Below are positions 16,575 through 24,905 of a stretch of 64,000 nucleotides of DNA, in pieces. Every line of letters starts with the position of its first letter. Within the stretch, counting starts at the first letter, position 1. The notes under the pieces are model-generated. The model saw nothing but the letters and a program-made list of their open reading frames with translations, did not search any database and was not told where the DNA came from. The stretch comes from Pseudomonas sp. ATCC PTA-122608 (GTDB taxonomy: Bacteria > Pseudomonadota > Gammaproteobacteria > Pseudomonadales > Pseudomonadaceae). The position numbers and the translations under genes were made by a program. The DNA lies in assembly GCF_001952855.1 (NCBI RefSeq), contig NZ_LPNO01000024.1, positions 1 to 64,000 on the forward strand, in the 5' to 3' direction.

Positions 16575-17615
16575 TCATCTGTGCGACTCCACAGCCGCCA
16601 TTTCCACCACCTGCTGACGCTCGGCGCTCAGGCGCGCCGCGTCCAGTACACGGGTGGTTGCCAAGGCATCCAGGACGTTCACCGGCAACTCGCCCTGACC
16701 TTCCACGGCGCTTTGCAACTGACTGTAGAACTGATTCCAGCGGCCCTTTTCCGACGGCACCCGCTCACGATCCGGACCTTGCTCAAACCAGCCCCAGCGT
16801 CGGTGTTCTTCGGCGCCCCAGTGCTCGCCTTCGGTTTTCGGGGTCTTGCCGGCCAGCAGCGCGTCTTCCTGACCGTCCAGCCCTTCGACGGTATAACAAC
16901 CGGCGGTGCCGTTCACCCGAAAACGCGGGGCCTGGCTGTTTTGCAGGGCACTGCCCCACAGGTGCGAAATAACCCCGTTGGTGTGGGTCAGCGATACAAA
17001 GAAGCCGTGATCCACGTTGGGCTCATCGGCGGTGTAGTGCAACTGCGCGAACACCCGGTCCACCGGGCCGAACAGCTGCATGGCCTGGTCTACCAGATGG
17101 CTGCCCAGGTCCCGCAGGAATCCGCCGCCGCTGGCGTTGCCCACGGAGCCCGGGTTGTAGCGCTCCACGCGGGATTCAAAGCGGGTGACGGTACCCAGGG
17201 CACCGGCGTCGATCAGTTTGCGCAGGGTCAGGAAGTCCGAATCCCAGCGGCGATTCTGATAGACGCTAAGCAGCACGCCCTGACGCTCGGCGGCGGTAAT
17301 CAAGGCCTGGGCCTGTTCGGCATTGCTGGCGAAGGGTTTGTCGCTGACCACGGCCACACCGTGTTCAATGGCCTCCAGCACCAAGGCCGGGCGACCCTTG
17401 AGGGTGGTTGAGATCACCAGCACGTCGACACCGGCCTCAACGATCTGCCCAATACTGTCGAAGGCCTTCACTCCGGGGTGATCCGTCGCCAGTTGCTGGC
17501 GACGTTCGGGTGACCGTGTCACCACGCCGACAAAGGTCGCCCCCGGCAGGCTGGCTATCAGGGGTGCATGAAATACACGGCCACCTTTGCCGTATCCAAC
17601 CAGTCCGATTCGCAT
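16575..17615 (-). CDS. iolW: Gfo/Idh/MocA oxidoreductase, probable scyllo-inositol 2-dehydrogenase (NADP+)
   Basis: A 346-residue protein with an N-terminal Rossmann fold (GLVGYGKGGRVFHAPLI) and the SDKPFA cofactor loop. Several stretches follow B. subtilis IolW (YvaA) and E. coli YdgJ as I remember them: the GxFHAPL start, LLSVYQNRRWDSDFLTLRKL, a DLGSHLVDQAMQLFG helix with the catalytic-type His, and GLDGQEDALLAGKTP. IolW-type enzymes interconvert scyllo-inosose and scyllo-inositol with NADP(H). The gene is last in the run from iolC, upstream of the transporter promoter. The name is by resemblance; other Gfo/Idh substrates are possible. Confidence 0.7.
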   Translation of the reverse strand: MRIGLVGYGKGGRVFHAPLIASLPGATFVGVVTRSPERRQQLATDHPGVKAFDSIGQIVEAGVDVLVISTTLKGRPALVLEAIEHGVAVVSDKPFASNAEQAQALITAAERQGVLLSVYQNRRWDSDFLTLRKLIDAGALGTVTRFESRVERYNPGSVGNASGGGFLRDLGSHLVDQAMQLFGPVDRVFAQLHYTADEPNVDHGFFVSLTHTNGVISHLWGSALQNSQAPRFRVNGTAGCYTVEGLDGQEDALLAGKTPKTEGEHWGAEEHRRWGWFEQGPDRERVPSEKGRWNQFYSQLQSAVEGQGELPVNVLDALATTRVLDAARLSAERQQVVEMAAVESHR

Positions 17616-17635
17616 AAAAATACTCCTTGGTTAAT

Positions 17636-17729
17636 TGTGGCGAGGGAGCTTGCTCCCGCTCGACTGCGTAGCAGTCGCAAGCTTTTGGGGGCGCTTCGCC
17701 CCCCAGCGGGAGCAAGCTCCCTCGCCACA
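17636..17729. repeat. REP pair (type C)
   Basis: TGTGGCGAGGGAGCTTGCTC and its inverted copy surround a spacer with two further hairpins (GACTGC/GCAGTC and GGGGGCG/CGCCCCC). This third REP family occurs once in the window. Confidence 0.95.
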
Positions 17730-17746
17730 GAGCAAGCCACCACGAT

Positions 17747-18607
17747 CTAACAGCAGAGTTCGCGGGTAACCCGCTCCAGCATCATCCGGTTGGATTCATC
17801 CGGCCGGTCTTCCCAGGCAAACACCGACACCGTGGCGATGCCGTCGAACTTGATTTCCCGCAGGGTGCCGAAAAACGCCTCCCAGTTCACCTCGCCCTGG
17901 CCGATGTCCAGGTGCTGGTGCACGGTGGCGGTGACGCCCGGCGGGTTGACGATGTAGCGCAGGTTGGACGAAGCGCGGTGGTTGTAGGTGTCGGCGATGA
18001 TCAAGTGGCTGAGTTTGGAGCCTGCGTACTTGAGCATCGAGGCGATATCGCCCTTGCCGTCGTCATAGAAGAACGTGTGCGGCGCGGCGTAGAGGTAGTT
18101 GATCCAGTCGCGATCGAGGCCGCGAATGATGTCCACCGACTCGTTGTTACGCTCGCAGAAGTCATACGGATGGGCCTGGATATCCAGCTTGACGCCTTCG
18201 CGTTCGAACTCCGGCATCAGCTCGTCCATGGAGCGCATGAACTGGTTTTCGCACACCAGCGGGTTGTCGGACTGGCCGGTGAATTCGGTATTGACCAGCT
18301 CGCAGTCCATTTCCACGGCGATCTGGATCGCGCGTTTCCAGTTGCGTACGGCGGCAACCCGCAGGCCTTCGTCGGCGGCGGCCCAGTGGTACATGGGCAG
18401 CAGGGATGAGAGTTGCACGCCGGCATCGCTCAAGGCCTTGCGAAACTCCTTGATGCGCGCCCGGTCGACCCGGGCGGCCTTGTAGAACGGCAGGAAGTCT
18501 TCCCGGGGTGAGAGTTCGATGTGCTGGTAGCCGAGCTCGGCGGCCTTGTCGACCATTTGGCCGAGAGGCAGATGGCGGTACATGTAGGGGTCTAGGGCGA
18601 TGCGCAT
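17747..18607 (-). CDS. Sugar phosphate isomerase/epimerase-like TIM-barrel protein
   Basis: A 286-residue protein of the AP_endonuc_2 TIM-barrel family. It begins MRIALDPYMYRHLPLGQMVD and includes YQHIELSPREDF, VNTEFTGQSDNP, KLDIQAHPYDF, IIADTYNHRASSN and HQHLDIGQGEVNW; the Glu, Asp, His and His residues in these are the usual metal ligands. Relatives isomerise or epimerise sugars and inososes. The frame is open to 18736 through a REP unit, but ATG 18607 has GGGAGA upstream and starts the domain. It is the third such TIM-barrel gene in the locus besides iolI and iolE, so its step is unclear; an inosose epimerase or isomerase role is a reasonable guess. Confidence 0.75.
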   Translation of the reverse strand: MRIALDPYMYRHLPLGQMVDKAAELGYQHIELSPREDFLPFYKAARVDRARIKEFRKALSDAGVQLSSLLPMYHWAAADEGLRVAAVRNWKRAIQIAVEMDCELVNTEFTGQSDNPLVCENQFMRSMDELMPEFEREGVKLDIQAHPYDFCERNNESVDIIRGLDRDWINYLYAAPHTFFYDDGKGDIASMLKYAGSKLSHLIIADTYNHRASSNLRYIVNPPGVTATVHQHLDIGQGEVNWEAFFGTLREIKFDGIATVSVFAWEDRPDESNRMMLERVTRELCC

Positions 18608-18647
18608 GCTTGAGATCTCCCGAATTTGAGGTAGGAACTCGGTCAAA

Positions 18648-18737
18648 TGTGGGAGCGGGCTTGCTCGCGAAGGCGGTTTTTCAGTCGACATTTGCATTGA
18701 CTGACCCACCGCATTCGCGAGCAAGCCCGCTCCCACA
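18648..18737. repeat. REP pair (type A)
   Basis: Two facing copies of TGTGGGAGCGGGCTTGCTCG flank a spacer that itself contains CAGTC/GACTG complementarity. It separates iolG from the TIM-barrel gene inside the presumed operon, where it may act on mRNA stability. Confidence 0.95.
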
Positions 18738-18767
18738 CTGACTGCGTTCCATCAGTGAGGGTTGTGG

Positions 18768-19778
18768 TTAGCCGTAGAAATGCGGACGCTCTGGCAGCCC
18801 CACCTTCACAATCTGCCCACTGTTCTGCGCCTCAATGCACGCATCCGCCGCCACCGCCGCCGCAAAACCATCCCACGCCGACGGCCCACCCACTTGCCCT
18901 GCCGTTACGCCATCGATAAACGCCTGCAACTCAACGTCATACGCCGCGATAAACCGGTCTTTCCAATCCATCAGGATCGCGTTGGACAGCTTGGCCCCGC
19001 TGCGCATCTGCACCTGGGACGGCTCCGGCAATTTCGCAATACCGGTCTCCCCCACCACTTCGCACTGAATGTCGTAGCCGTACTGGCAGTTCACAAACAC
19101 TTCCACATCGATGCGCGTGCCCTTGGCGGTTTCCAGCAGCACGATCTGCGGGTCACGCAGATGGGCCAATGCCTTGCTCGATTTACGCGGGAACACCACT
19201 TGCACCGACACATAGTCATCGGCCAGCAACCAGCGCAACACATCCAGCTCATGGATCAAGGTGTCGGTGATCGCCATGTCGGTCTTGTAGTTCTCACCCA
19301 CCGTCGGGTTGCGGTGAGCGCAGTGCAGCATCAACGGCTCGCCGATCTGGCCGCTGTCGATCACGGCTTTCAAGGCGCGATAGCCCTGGTCGTACGGGCG
19401 CATGAAACCCACCTGCACCAGGCGCTTGCCGTGGGCCACTTCGGCCTCGACGATCTTGCGGCAGCCTTCGGCAGTCACCGCCAGCGGCTTCTCGCAGAAC
19501 ACCGGTTTGCCGGCGGCAATCGCCGCCAAAACAAATTCTTCGTGGCTCGGGCCCCAGGAGGTCACCAGCACCGCCTCGACTTGCGGCGAGTTGATCAGTG
19601 CGTGGCCGTCCGGATACACCTCGGCGGTGAGCTTCAGGTCGGAGACGACCTTGGCAGCCTGCTCAAGGTTGATGTCGGTGACGGCCACCACCTGGCTGTT
19701 GAGCAAGGTCTGGCTGCAACGACGAATGTGATCCTGGCCAATGGCGCCAGTACCGATAACACCCAACTTCAAAGACAT
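18768..19778 (-). CDS. iolG: Inositol 2-dehydrogenase
   Basis: The 336-residue product carries a Rossmann motif GVIGTGAIGQDHI, the VFCEKPLAV loop with the Gfo/Idh lysine, and the substrate helix DTLIHELDVLRWLL with catalytic-type His and Asp. IolG oxidises myo-inositol to 2-keto-myo-inositol (scyllo-inosose) with NAD+, the entry step of the pathway. ATG 19778 is chosen because GAGGAG lies upstream and MSLKLGVIG starts the fold; the open frame further upstream overlaps iolD. It follows iolD after 19 bases. An AATAACAA motif touches its ribosome site. Confidence 0.88.
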   Translation of the reverse strand: MSLKLGVIGTGAIGQDHIRRCSQTLLNSQVVAVTDINLEQAAKVVSDLKLTAEVYPDGHALINSPQVEAVLVTSWGPSHEEFVLAAIAAGKPVFCEKPLAVTAEGCRKIVEAEVAHGKRLVQVGFMRPYDQGYRALKAVIDSGQIGEPLMLHCAHRNPTVGENYKTDMAITDTLIHELDVLRWLLADDYVSVQVVFPRKSSKALAHLRDPQIVLLETAKGTRIDVEVFVNCQYGYDIQCEVVGETGIAKLPEPSQVQMRSGAKLSNAILMDWKDRFIAAYDVELQAFIDGVTAGQVGGPSAWDGFAAAVAADACIEAQNSGQIVKVGLPERPHFYG

Positions 19779-19791
19779 GAAAACACTCCTC

Positions 19792-19799
19792 TTGTTATT
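19792..19799 (-). promoter_or_regulatory. Candidate Hfq/Crc CA motif before iolG
   Basis: Minus-strand AATAACAA directly precedes GAGGAG, the iolG Shine-Dalgarno, and overlaps the iolD stop. It fits AANAANAA. Confidence 0.4.
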
Positions 19800-21729
19800 A
19801 GTACTGCCGGGCCTTTGCCAGGCGTTCATTGAGTTGTTTGGCCACCGCGTCGGTGCGCTCGCTGGTGGACACCTGCGCCACACCGACTCGCCACCACGAC
19901 AGGTATTTGTGGATCATGGTTTTCGGCAGGACCTTGATATCAATCAGCGTCGACACCGTTTGCGTGCGCGCATCGGCCAGCGCCGCCTGCAGCTGCTCCA
20001 CGGTGTTGACCTTGTAGGTCTTGCAGCCATAGGCCGCCGCGCTCATGGCAAAGTCCACCGGTACAAAACCACCGTCGAGCTTGCCGGTCTCGGGATTGCG
20101 GAAGCGAAACTCGGTGCCGAAGCTGTCCATGCCGTGTTCCATCTGCAAATTGTTGATGCAGCCAAAGGTCATGTTGTCCAGCAGCACCACGTTGATCTTG
20201 CGCCGCTCCTGGATCGAGGTGGCCAGCTCCGAGTGCAGCATCATGTAGGAGCCGTCGCCCACCAGTGCGTACACCTCGCGCTCCGGCTCGGCCAGCTTGA
20301 CGCCTAACGCGGCGTTGACCTCGTAACCCATGCACGAATAGCCATATTCGACGTGGTAAGTGTTGACGCCCTTGCTGCGCCAGCTGCGCTGCAAGTCACC
20401 GGGCAAGCTACCGGCGGCGGCGACGATGATTGCGTCGTCGGCCAGGGTGTCGTTGAGCACACCGAGTACGCGGCTTTGGGTCAGGCAGGAACCGGTCAGC
20501 TCGATAAATTCACGCAGCACCGCCGGGTCCATGTGGTCATTGATTTCCGGGACGAAGTTTTCAGTCTGGTATTCGGCCTGGTAGATGCGATCGACCTCGA
20601 CGTCCAATTGCGCCTTGGCATCCCGTGGTTGATCGCCCCAGTTGGAACGGTAGTCGCCCAAGGCTTCAGCCAGAGCTTCCAGGCCGACCTTGGCATCCGC
20701 CAACAACTGCACGCCATCGAGTTTCAGTGCGTCGCGCGGGCTGATATTGAGGTTGAGAAACTGCACCTCGGGATGCTTGAACAGTGACTTCGACGAGGTG
20801 GTGAAATCGGTATAGCGCGTGCCGATACCAATGATCAGGTCGGCCTCCGGTGCCAGCAGGTTCGCCGCCAGGCAGCCGGTTTCACCGAGGCCGCCGAGGT
20901 TCAGCGGATGGCTTGAAACCACCGCACTCTTGCCCGCCTGGGTTTCCGCGAAAGGAATGTCGAAGCGCTCGGCAAAGGCTTGCAGCGCGGCATTCGCGCC
21001 GGAGTATTTGACCCCGCCGCCACACACGATCAGCGGCTTGCGCTTGCCCTTGAACGCCGCCACGGCATCCCCCAGCATCGCTTCGGTCGCCGGGCGACGG
21101 TCGATACGGTGCACGCGTTTTTGCAGGAAGTAATCCGGGTAATCCCAGGCTTCACCCTGCACGTCCTGCGGCAACGCCAGGGTCACGGCGCCGGTTTCCG
21201 CCGGGTCGGTGAGCACGCGCATAGCGTGAATCGCCGCCGTCATCAGCTGTTCCGGGCGGTTGATGCGGTCCCAGTATTTGCTGACCGCACGAAACGCGTC
21301 GTTGGTGCTGATGCTCAAGTCGTGGAACTGCTCGATCTGTTGCAGTACCGGATCGGGCTGGCGACTGGCGTAGACATCACCGGGCAACAGCAGCAGCGGA
21401 ATCCGGTTGGCCGTCGCGGTCGCCGCAGCGGTCAACATATTCGCCGCGCCCGGCCCTACCGAAGAGCTGCACGCGTAGATCTTGCGGCGCAGGTGCTGCT
21501 TGGCAAAACCAATCGCCGCGTGGGCCATGCCTTGCTCGTTGCGGCCCTGATGCACCACCAGGTCGCCGCTGTCCTGCTCCAGGGCCTGGCCCAGGCCCAG
21601 CACATTACCGTGACCGAAAATCGTGAAAATACCGGCGACAAACTTGCTCTGCACACCGTCGACTTCGATGTACTGGTTATCCAGAAACTTCACCAGGGCC
21701 TGGGCCATGGTCAATCGGGTTGTGGTCAT
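19798..21729 (-). CDS. iolD: 3D-(3,5/4)-trihydroxycyclohexane-1,2-dione hydrolase
   Basis: The 643-residue product is a thiamine-diphosphate enzyme of the acetolactate synthase fold. The N-terminal domain has HQGRNEQGMAHAAIGFA with the activating Glu; the C-terminal domain has the ThDP motif from GDGSYMMLHSELATS to the DN of VVLLDNMTFG. IolD opens the ring of the diketone made by IolE to 5-deoxy-glucuronate. The frame is open upstream to 21912, but that overlaps iolI; ATG 21729 with AAGGGG upstream gives the family N-terminus (MTTTRLTMAQALVKFLDNQY). It lies 10 bases after iolI and 19 before iolG. Confidence 0.93.
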   Translation of the reverse strand: MTTTRLTMAQALVKFLDNQYIEVDGVQSKFVAGIFTIFGHGNVLGLGQALEQDSGDLVVHQGRNEQGMAHAAIGFAKQHLRRKIYACSSSVGPGAANMLTAAATATANRIPLLLLPGDVYASRQPDPVLQQIEQFHDLSISTNDAFRAVSKYWDRINRPEQLMTAAIHAMRVLTDPAETGAVTLALPQDVQGEAWDYPDYFLQKRVHRIDRRPATEAMLGDAVAAFKGKRKPLIVCGGGVKYSGANAALQAFAERFDIPFAETQAGKSAVVSSHPLNLGGLGETGCLAANLLAPEADLIIGIGTRYTDFTTSSKSLFKHPEVQFLNLNISPRDALKLDGVQLLADAKVGLEALAEALGDYRSNWGDQPRDAKAQLDVEVDRIYQAEYQTENFVPEINDHMDPAVLREFIELTGSCLTQSRVLGVLNDTLADDAIIVAAAGSLPGDLQRSWRSKGVNTYHVEYGYSCMGYEVNAALGVKLAEPEREVYALVGDGSYMMLHSELATSIQERRKINVVLLDNMTFGCINNLQMEHGMDSFGTEFRFRNPETGKLDGGFVPVDFAMSAAAYGCKTYKVNTVEQLQAALADARTQTVSTLIDIKVLPKTMIHKYLSWWRVGVAQVSTSERTDAVAKQLNERLAKARQY

Positions 21730-21739
21730 GGAGTGCCCC

Positions 21740-22555
21740 TTATCGTTTCTGCAGGTGGGCGATACTCGCCCCCAATGCCTGCTTGATATCTGCCAGGCCG
21801 TGCACGCTTTCGGCGAACGGTTCGAACGACAGGTAACCGCTGTAGCCGGTGCTGAGCAGAGTGTCGATCTGCGCGGCATTGCCGAGGATATCGCCCTCGC
21901 CCACCAGCACACGGTGACCGTCGCGAATCGAATTCAGCGGTGCGTCGGCATCTTCCACACCGGAGATGTGCACCAGCCCGGTCAGTTCGGGAAAGAACTC
22001 ATGTTCGCTGGCCAGGTGGTGGTGGAACGTGTCATGCACCACGCGGAACACATCCAGGCCACCGATGGCCTTGATCGCATCCACCGCCACGCGCTTGCGG
22101 CGCAGGGAGCATTCTTCGAACCCCAGAGGTTCGACAAAACCGAGAATCCCGTATTCCCGCAGGATCGGCGCCAGTTCGGTCAATGCAGTGCGCAAACCGG
22201 CTGCACGCTGGGCTTCGTTGCGCGGGTCGGCACGGTCGTTCAACGGGCACATCACCAACGCCTGCGCACCGCATTCGCGGGCATAGGCGGCCAGCTTGAT
22301 CGCCTGGGCGCGGCGCTCGTCATTCCATACATCAAACGGGTACAACGCGTTGATCGACAGCACGGTGATGCCGTGTACCGCGCACAGCTCGCGCACGCGG
22401 CTGGCGGGGGTGCCGTCTTCAATCTCGATGCCTTTGAGGTCGTTACGGATCTCGATGGCGTCGCATTTCAGGGTCACCGCCAGCTGGATAAAGTCCGGCA
22501 GGGAAAGGCTGGGGGCGACCATGCGGTTCAGGGCAAAACGTAGAGGCGACTTCAT
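21740..22555 (-). CDS. iolI: TIM-barrel isomerase, probable inosose isomerase
   Basis: The 271-residue AP_endonuc_2-family TIM barrel starts MKSPLRFALNRMVAPSLSLP. Metal-ligand positions appear in FVEPLGFEECSL, FRVVHDTFHHHL, LVHISGVEDAD and GYLSFEPFAESV. In inositol loci this protein is usually IolI, which interconverts 2-keto-myo-inositol and 1-keto-D-chiro-inositol. ATG 22555 overlaps an AACAATAATG sequence of the CA-motif type; the open frame continues six codons upstream without a ribosome site. It sits between iolA and iolD. The barrel family is sure, the exact isomerase reaction is by context. Confidence 0.78.
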   Translation of the reverse strand: MKSPLRFALNRMVAPSLSLPDFIQLAVTLKCDAIEIRNDLKGIEIEDGTPASRVRELCAVHGITVLSINALYPFDVWNDERRAQAIKLAAYARECGAQALVMCPLNDRADPRNEAQRAAGLRTALTELAPILREYGILGFVEPLGFEECSLRRKRVAVDAIKAIGGLDVFRVVHDTFHHHLASEHEFFPELTGLVHISGVEDADAPLNSIRDGHRVLVGEGDILGNAAQIDTLLSTGYSGYLSFEPFAESVHGLADIKQALGASIAHLQKR

Positions 22556-22562
22556 TATTGTT
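22555..22562 (-). promoter_or_regulatory. Candidate Hfq/Crc CA motif overlapping the iolI start
   Basis: Minus-strand AACAATAA runs into the iolI ATG (AACAATAATG). It fits AANAANAA and would block initiation if bound. Confidence 0.4.
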
Positions 22563-22582
22563 GTGCTCCACACTCGAAAAAG

Positions 22583-24085
22583 TTACTTGGCGGTTGGCAT
22601 GCTGAATTCAGGGCCCTTGGCGATGCTGTCAGGCCAGCGTTGCATCACGCTTTTGTAGCGGCTGTAGAAACGAATGCCTTCTTCACCGTAGGCGTGGTGG
22701 TCGCCGAACAGCGAGCGCTTCCAGCCACCAAACGAATGCCAGGCCATCGGCACCGGAATCGGCACGTTGATGCCGACCATGCCGACCTTGATGGTGCGGG
22801 CAAAGGCGCGGGCGATGCCGCCGTCGCTGGTGAAACACGACACGCCGTTGCCGAACTCATGGGCGTTGATCAAGGCCACGGCGCTGGCAAAATCCGCCAC
22901 CCGCACAATGCCCAGCACCGGCCCGAAGATCTCTTGCTGGTAGATGCTCATCTCGGTGGTGACGTTATCGAACAAGGTCGCGCCGACGAAGAAGCCGCCC
23001 TCCGCGCCCGGTACCTTGAAGCCACGACCGTCGACGATCAGCTTCGCGCCCTGGGCCACGCCTTGGTCGATAAAACCTTCAACCTTGGCCTTGTGCTCGG
23101 CGGTGACCAACGGCCCCATTTCGCTGTCTTTCTGCATGCCGTTGCCGACCTTCAACTGGTCGATACGCGGCAGCAGTTTTTCGATCAACTTGTCACCGAC
23201 ATCACCCACCACCACGGCAATCGAGATTGCCATGCAGCGCTCGCCGGCCGAGCCGTAAGCCGCGCCGATCAAGGCGTCTGCCGCCTGATCCAGGTCGGCG
23301 TCCGGCATCACGATCATATGGTTCTTCGCCCCGCCCAGCGCCTGCACACGCTTGCCGCGCTGAGTGGCCTGCTGGTGGATGTACTCGGCAATTGGCGTGG
23401 AGCCAACAAACGAAATCGCCTCGATGTCCGGGTGCTGCAACAGGCCGTCGACCGCGCTCTTGTCGCCCTGCACCACGTTGAACACACCGTCGGGCAGCCC
23501 GGCTTCGGTCAACAGTCGGGCCATCAGCAAACTGGCGGACGGGTCGCGCTCGGACGGCTTGAGGATGAAGCAGTTACCGGTGGCCAGTGCGATCGGGATC
23601 ATCCACAGCGGCACCATCACCGGGAAGTTGAACGGGGTAATGCCGGCGCACACGCCCAGTGGCTGGCGCAGGTTCCAGTTGTCGATGCCGCCGCCGATGT
23701 TGTCACTGAAATCGGTTTTCAGCAGGTTAGGCGCGCCACAGGCGTACTCGACGATCTCGATGCCGCGAGTGACTTCGCCCTTGGCGTCGGAGAACACTTT
23801 GCCGTGTTCCCGACTGATGATTTCCGCCAATTCGTCATGGTGCTGGTCGAGCAATTCCTTGAACTTGAACAGCACCCGCGAACGGCGCAGGGACGATTGC
23901 TCGGACCACGCGGGGAAGGCTTTCAGTGCCGACGCGACGGCTTCATCGACGGTCTTCTGGCTGGCCAACCCGACGCGGGCCTGGACTTCGCCGGTGGCCG
24001 GGTTGAACACATTGCTGAAGCGCTCACTGGCGCTGTCCTGCACCTGGCCGTTGATGTAATGGCCGATTACCGGGGCGTTGCTCAT
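22583..24085 (-). CDS. iolA: CoA-acylating methylmalonate-semialdehyde dehydrogenase
   Basis: The 500-residue product is an aldehyde dehydrogenase of the MmsA/IolA class: GVCAGITPFNFPVMVPLWMI (cofactor site), VQALGGAKNHMIVMPDAD, and the catalytic Cys in YGSAGERCMAISIAVVV. In the inositol pathway it converts malonate semialdehyde to acetyl-CoA and CO2, and it also handles methylmalonate semialdehyde from valine. It is located between iolB and iolI. AACAAGAACAATG at its start is a CA-type motif. Pseudomonads usually have another mmsA for valine, so inositol use is inferred from location. Confidence 0.9.
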   Translation of the reverse strand: MSNAPVIGHYINGQVQDSASERFSNVFNPATGEVQARVGLASQKTVDEAVASALKAFPAWSEQSSLRRSRVLFKFKELLDQHHDELAEIISREHGKVFSDAKGEVTRGIEIVEYACGAPNLLKTDFSDNIGGGIDNWNLRQPLGVCAGITPFNFPVMVPLWMIPIALATGNCFILKPSERDPSASLLMARLLTEAGLPDGVFNVVQGDKSAVDGLLQHPDIEAISFVGSTPIAEYIHQQATQRGKRVQALGGAKNHMIVMPDADLDQAADALIGAAYGSAGERCMAISIAVVVGDVGDKLIEKLLPRIDQLKVGNGMQKDSEMGPLVTAEHKAKVEGFIDQGVAQGAKLIVDGRGFKVPGAEGGFFVGATLFDNVTTEMSIYQQEIFGPVLGIVRVADFASAVALINAHEFGNGVSCFTSDGGIARAFARTIKVGMVGINVPIPVPMAWHSFGGWKRSLFGDHHAYGEEGIRFYSRYKSVMQRWPDSIAKGPEFSMPTAK

Positions 24086-24087
24086 TG

Positions 24088-24095
24088 TTCTTGTT
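24088..24095 (-). promoter_or_regulatory. Candidate Hfq/Crc CA motif before iolA
   Basis: Minus-strand AACAAGAA is followed by CAATG, so the motif lies between the GGAG ribosome site and the iolA start codon. Confidence 0.4.
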
Positions 24096-24110
24096 CTCCG
24101 TCGAAAGTGC

Positions 24111-24905
24111 TTAAAGATCCAGCAGCCAACTGTGCTGCGGGTCGTTATGGAAGTGCCAGGCGCGCTTGGGGCCGGCCATCACGTTCAGGTAGTAAGACTC
24201 GTAGCCATACGGGACGCTGACCGGGTGATACCCCTTGGGCACCACCACCAGATCGCTGTTTTCCACGGCCATGGCCTGGTCGATGCTGCGGTCGTCGGTG
24301 TAGACCCGCTGGAACACAAAGCCCTGGGGCGGGTTGATCTGGTGGTAATAGGTTTCTTCGAGAAAGCTCTGGTGCGGCAAGTCGTCGGTGTCGTGCTTGT
24401 GGGGCGGGTAGCTCGACGAGTGACCGGAGGGCGTGCGCACTTCCACTACCAGCAGCGAATGAGCGGGCTCGCTGTCGGGCAGGATGTCGCACACATAGCG
24501 GGTGTTGGCGCCCTTGCCGCGTACGCTGCGCTTGCATTGTTCGGGGCGAATCAGACGGGGTGCCAGGCCTGCATCGGTGGAGCCGGGAGCGGCGCAGACC
24601 GCAATTTGTACGTCGCTCAACGCGGTGACCTGGGCGTCGGTGCCCGGTGGCAAGTAGGCGGCGAAGGGGGATTTGTCTTCGAAGACCGAGTGGCGATCAC
24701 CGAGGTTTTCCCAGTTGAAGCCTTCGCCCTGGATATTCACCCGGCCGCTGAGCAGTACCAGGCACAGCTCTTTATCACCGGCCGTCACCGGCAGGGTTTC
24801 GCCCAGGCTCAGGCGGTAGGCGGAGAAGCCCACATATTCCAGGCGCCCTTCTTCCAGGGCGACCATGGTTTGCCCGCGTTTGCTGCTTTTGACCAACAGG
24901 CTCAT
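24111..24905 (-). CDS. iolB: 5-deoxy-glucuronate isomerase
   Basis: A 264-residue cupin protein of the KduI/IolB family. Landmarks are WENLGDRHSVFEDKSPFAAY near residues 65-85, the metal-binding HSSSYPPHKHD, the FLEETYYHQINPPQGF strand pair, and DLVVVPKGYHPVSVPYGYES, which carries a further His. IolB turns 5-deoxy-glucuronate into 5-dehydro-2-deoxy-gluconate, the substrate of IolC. Its ATG overlaps the iolE stop by four bases (ATGA), so the two are translationally coupled; iolA follows after 25 bases. Length is normal for the family. Confidence 0.93.
   Translation of the reverse strand: MSLLVKSSKRGQTMVALEEGRLEYVGFSAYRLSLGETLPVTAGDKELCLVLLSGRVNIQGEGFNWENLGDRHSVFEDKSPFAAYLPPGTDAQVTALSDVQIAVCAAPGSTDAGLAPRLIRPEQCKRSVRGKGANTRYVCDILPDSEPAHSLLVVEVRTPSGHSSSYPPHKHDTDDLPHQSFLEETYYHQINPPQGFVFQRVYTDDRSIDQAMAVENSDLVVVPKGYHPVSVPYGYESYYLNVMAGPKRAWHFHNDPQHSWLLDL

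Noticed and set aside
18608..18736. N-terminal extension of the TIM-barrel ORF, and similar ORFs reading LLANA or RASPLPH
   Set aside because: These peptides are translations of REP units, not genes.
22640..24220. 526-codon ORF antisense to iolA
   Set aside because: Shadow frame of a well-supported dehydrogenase gene; His/Gln/Arg-rich composition.
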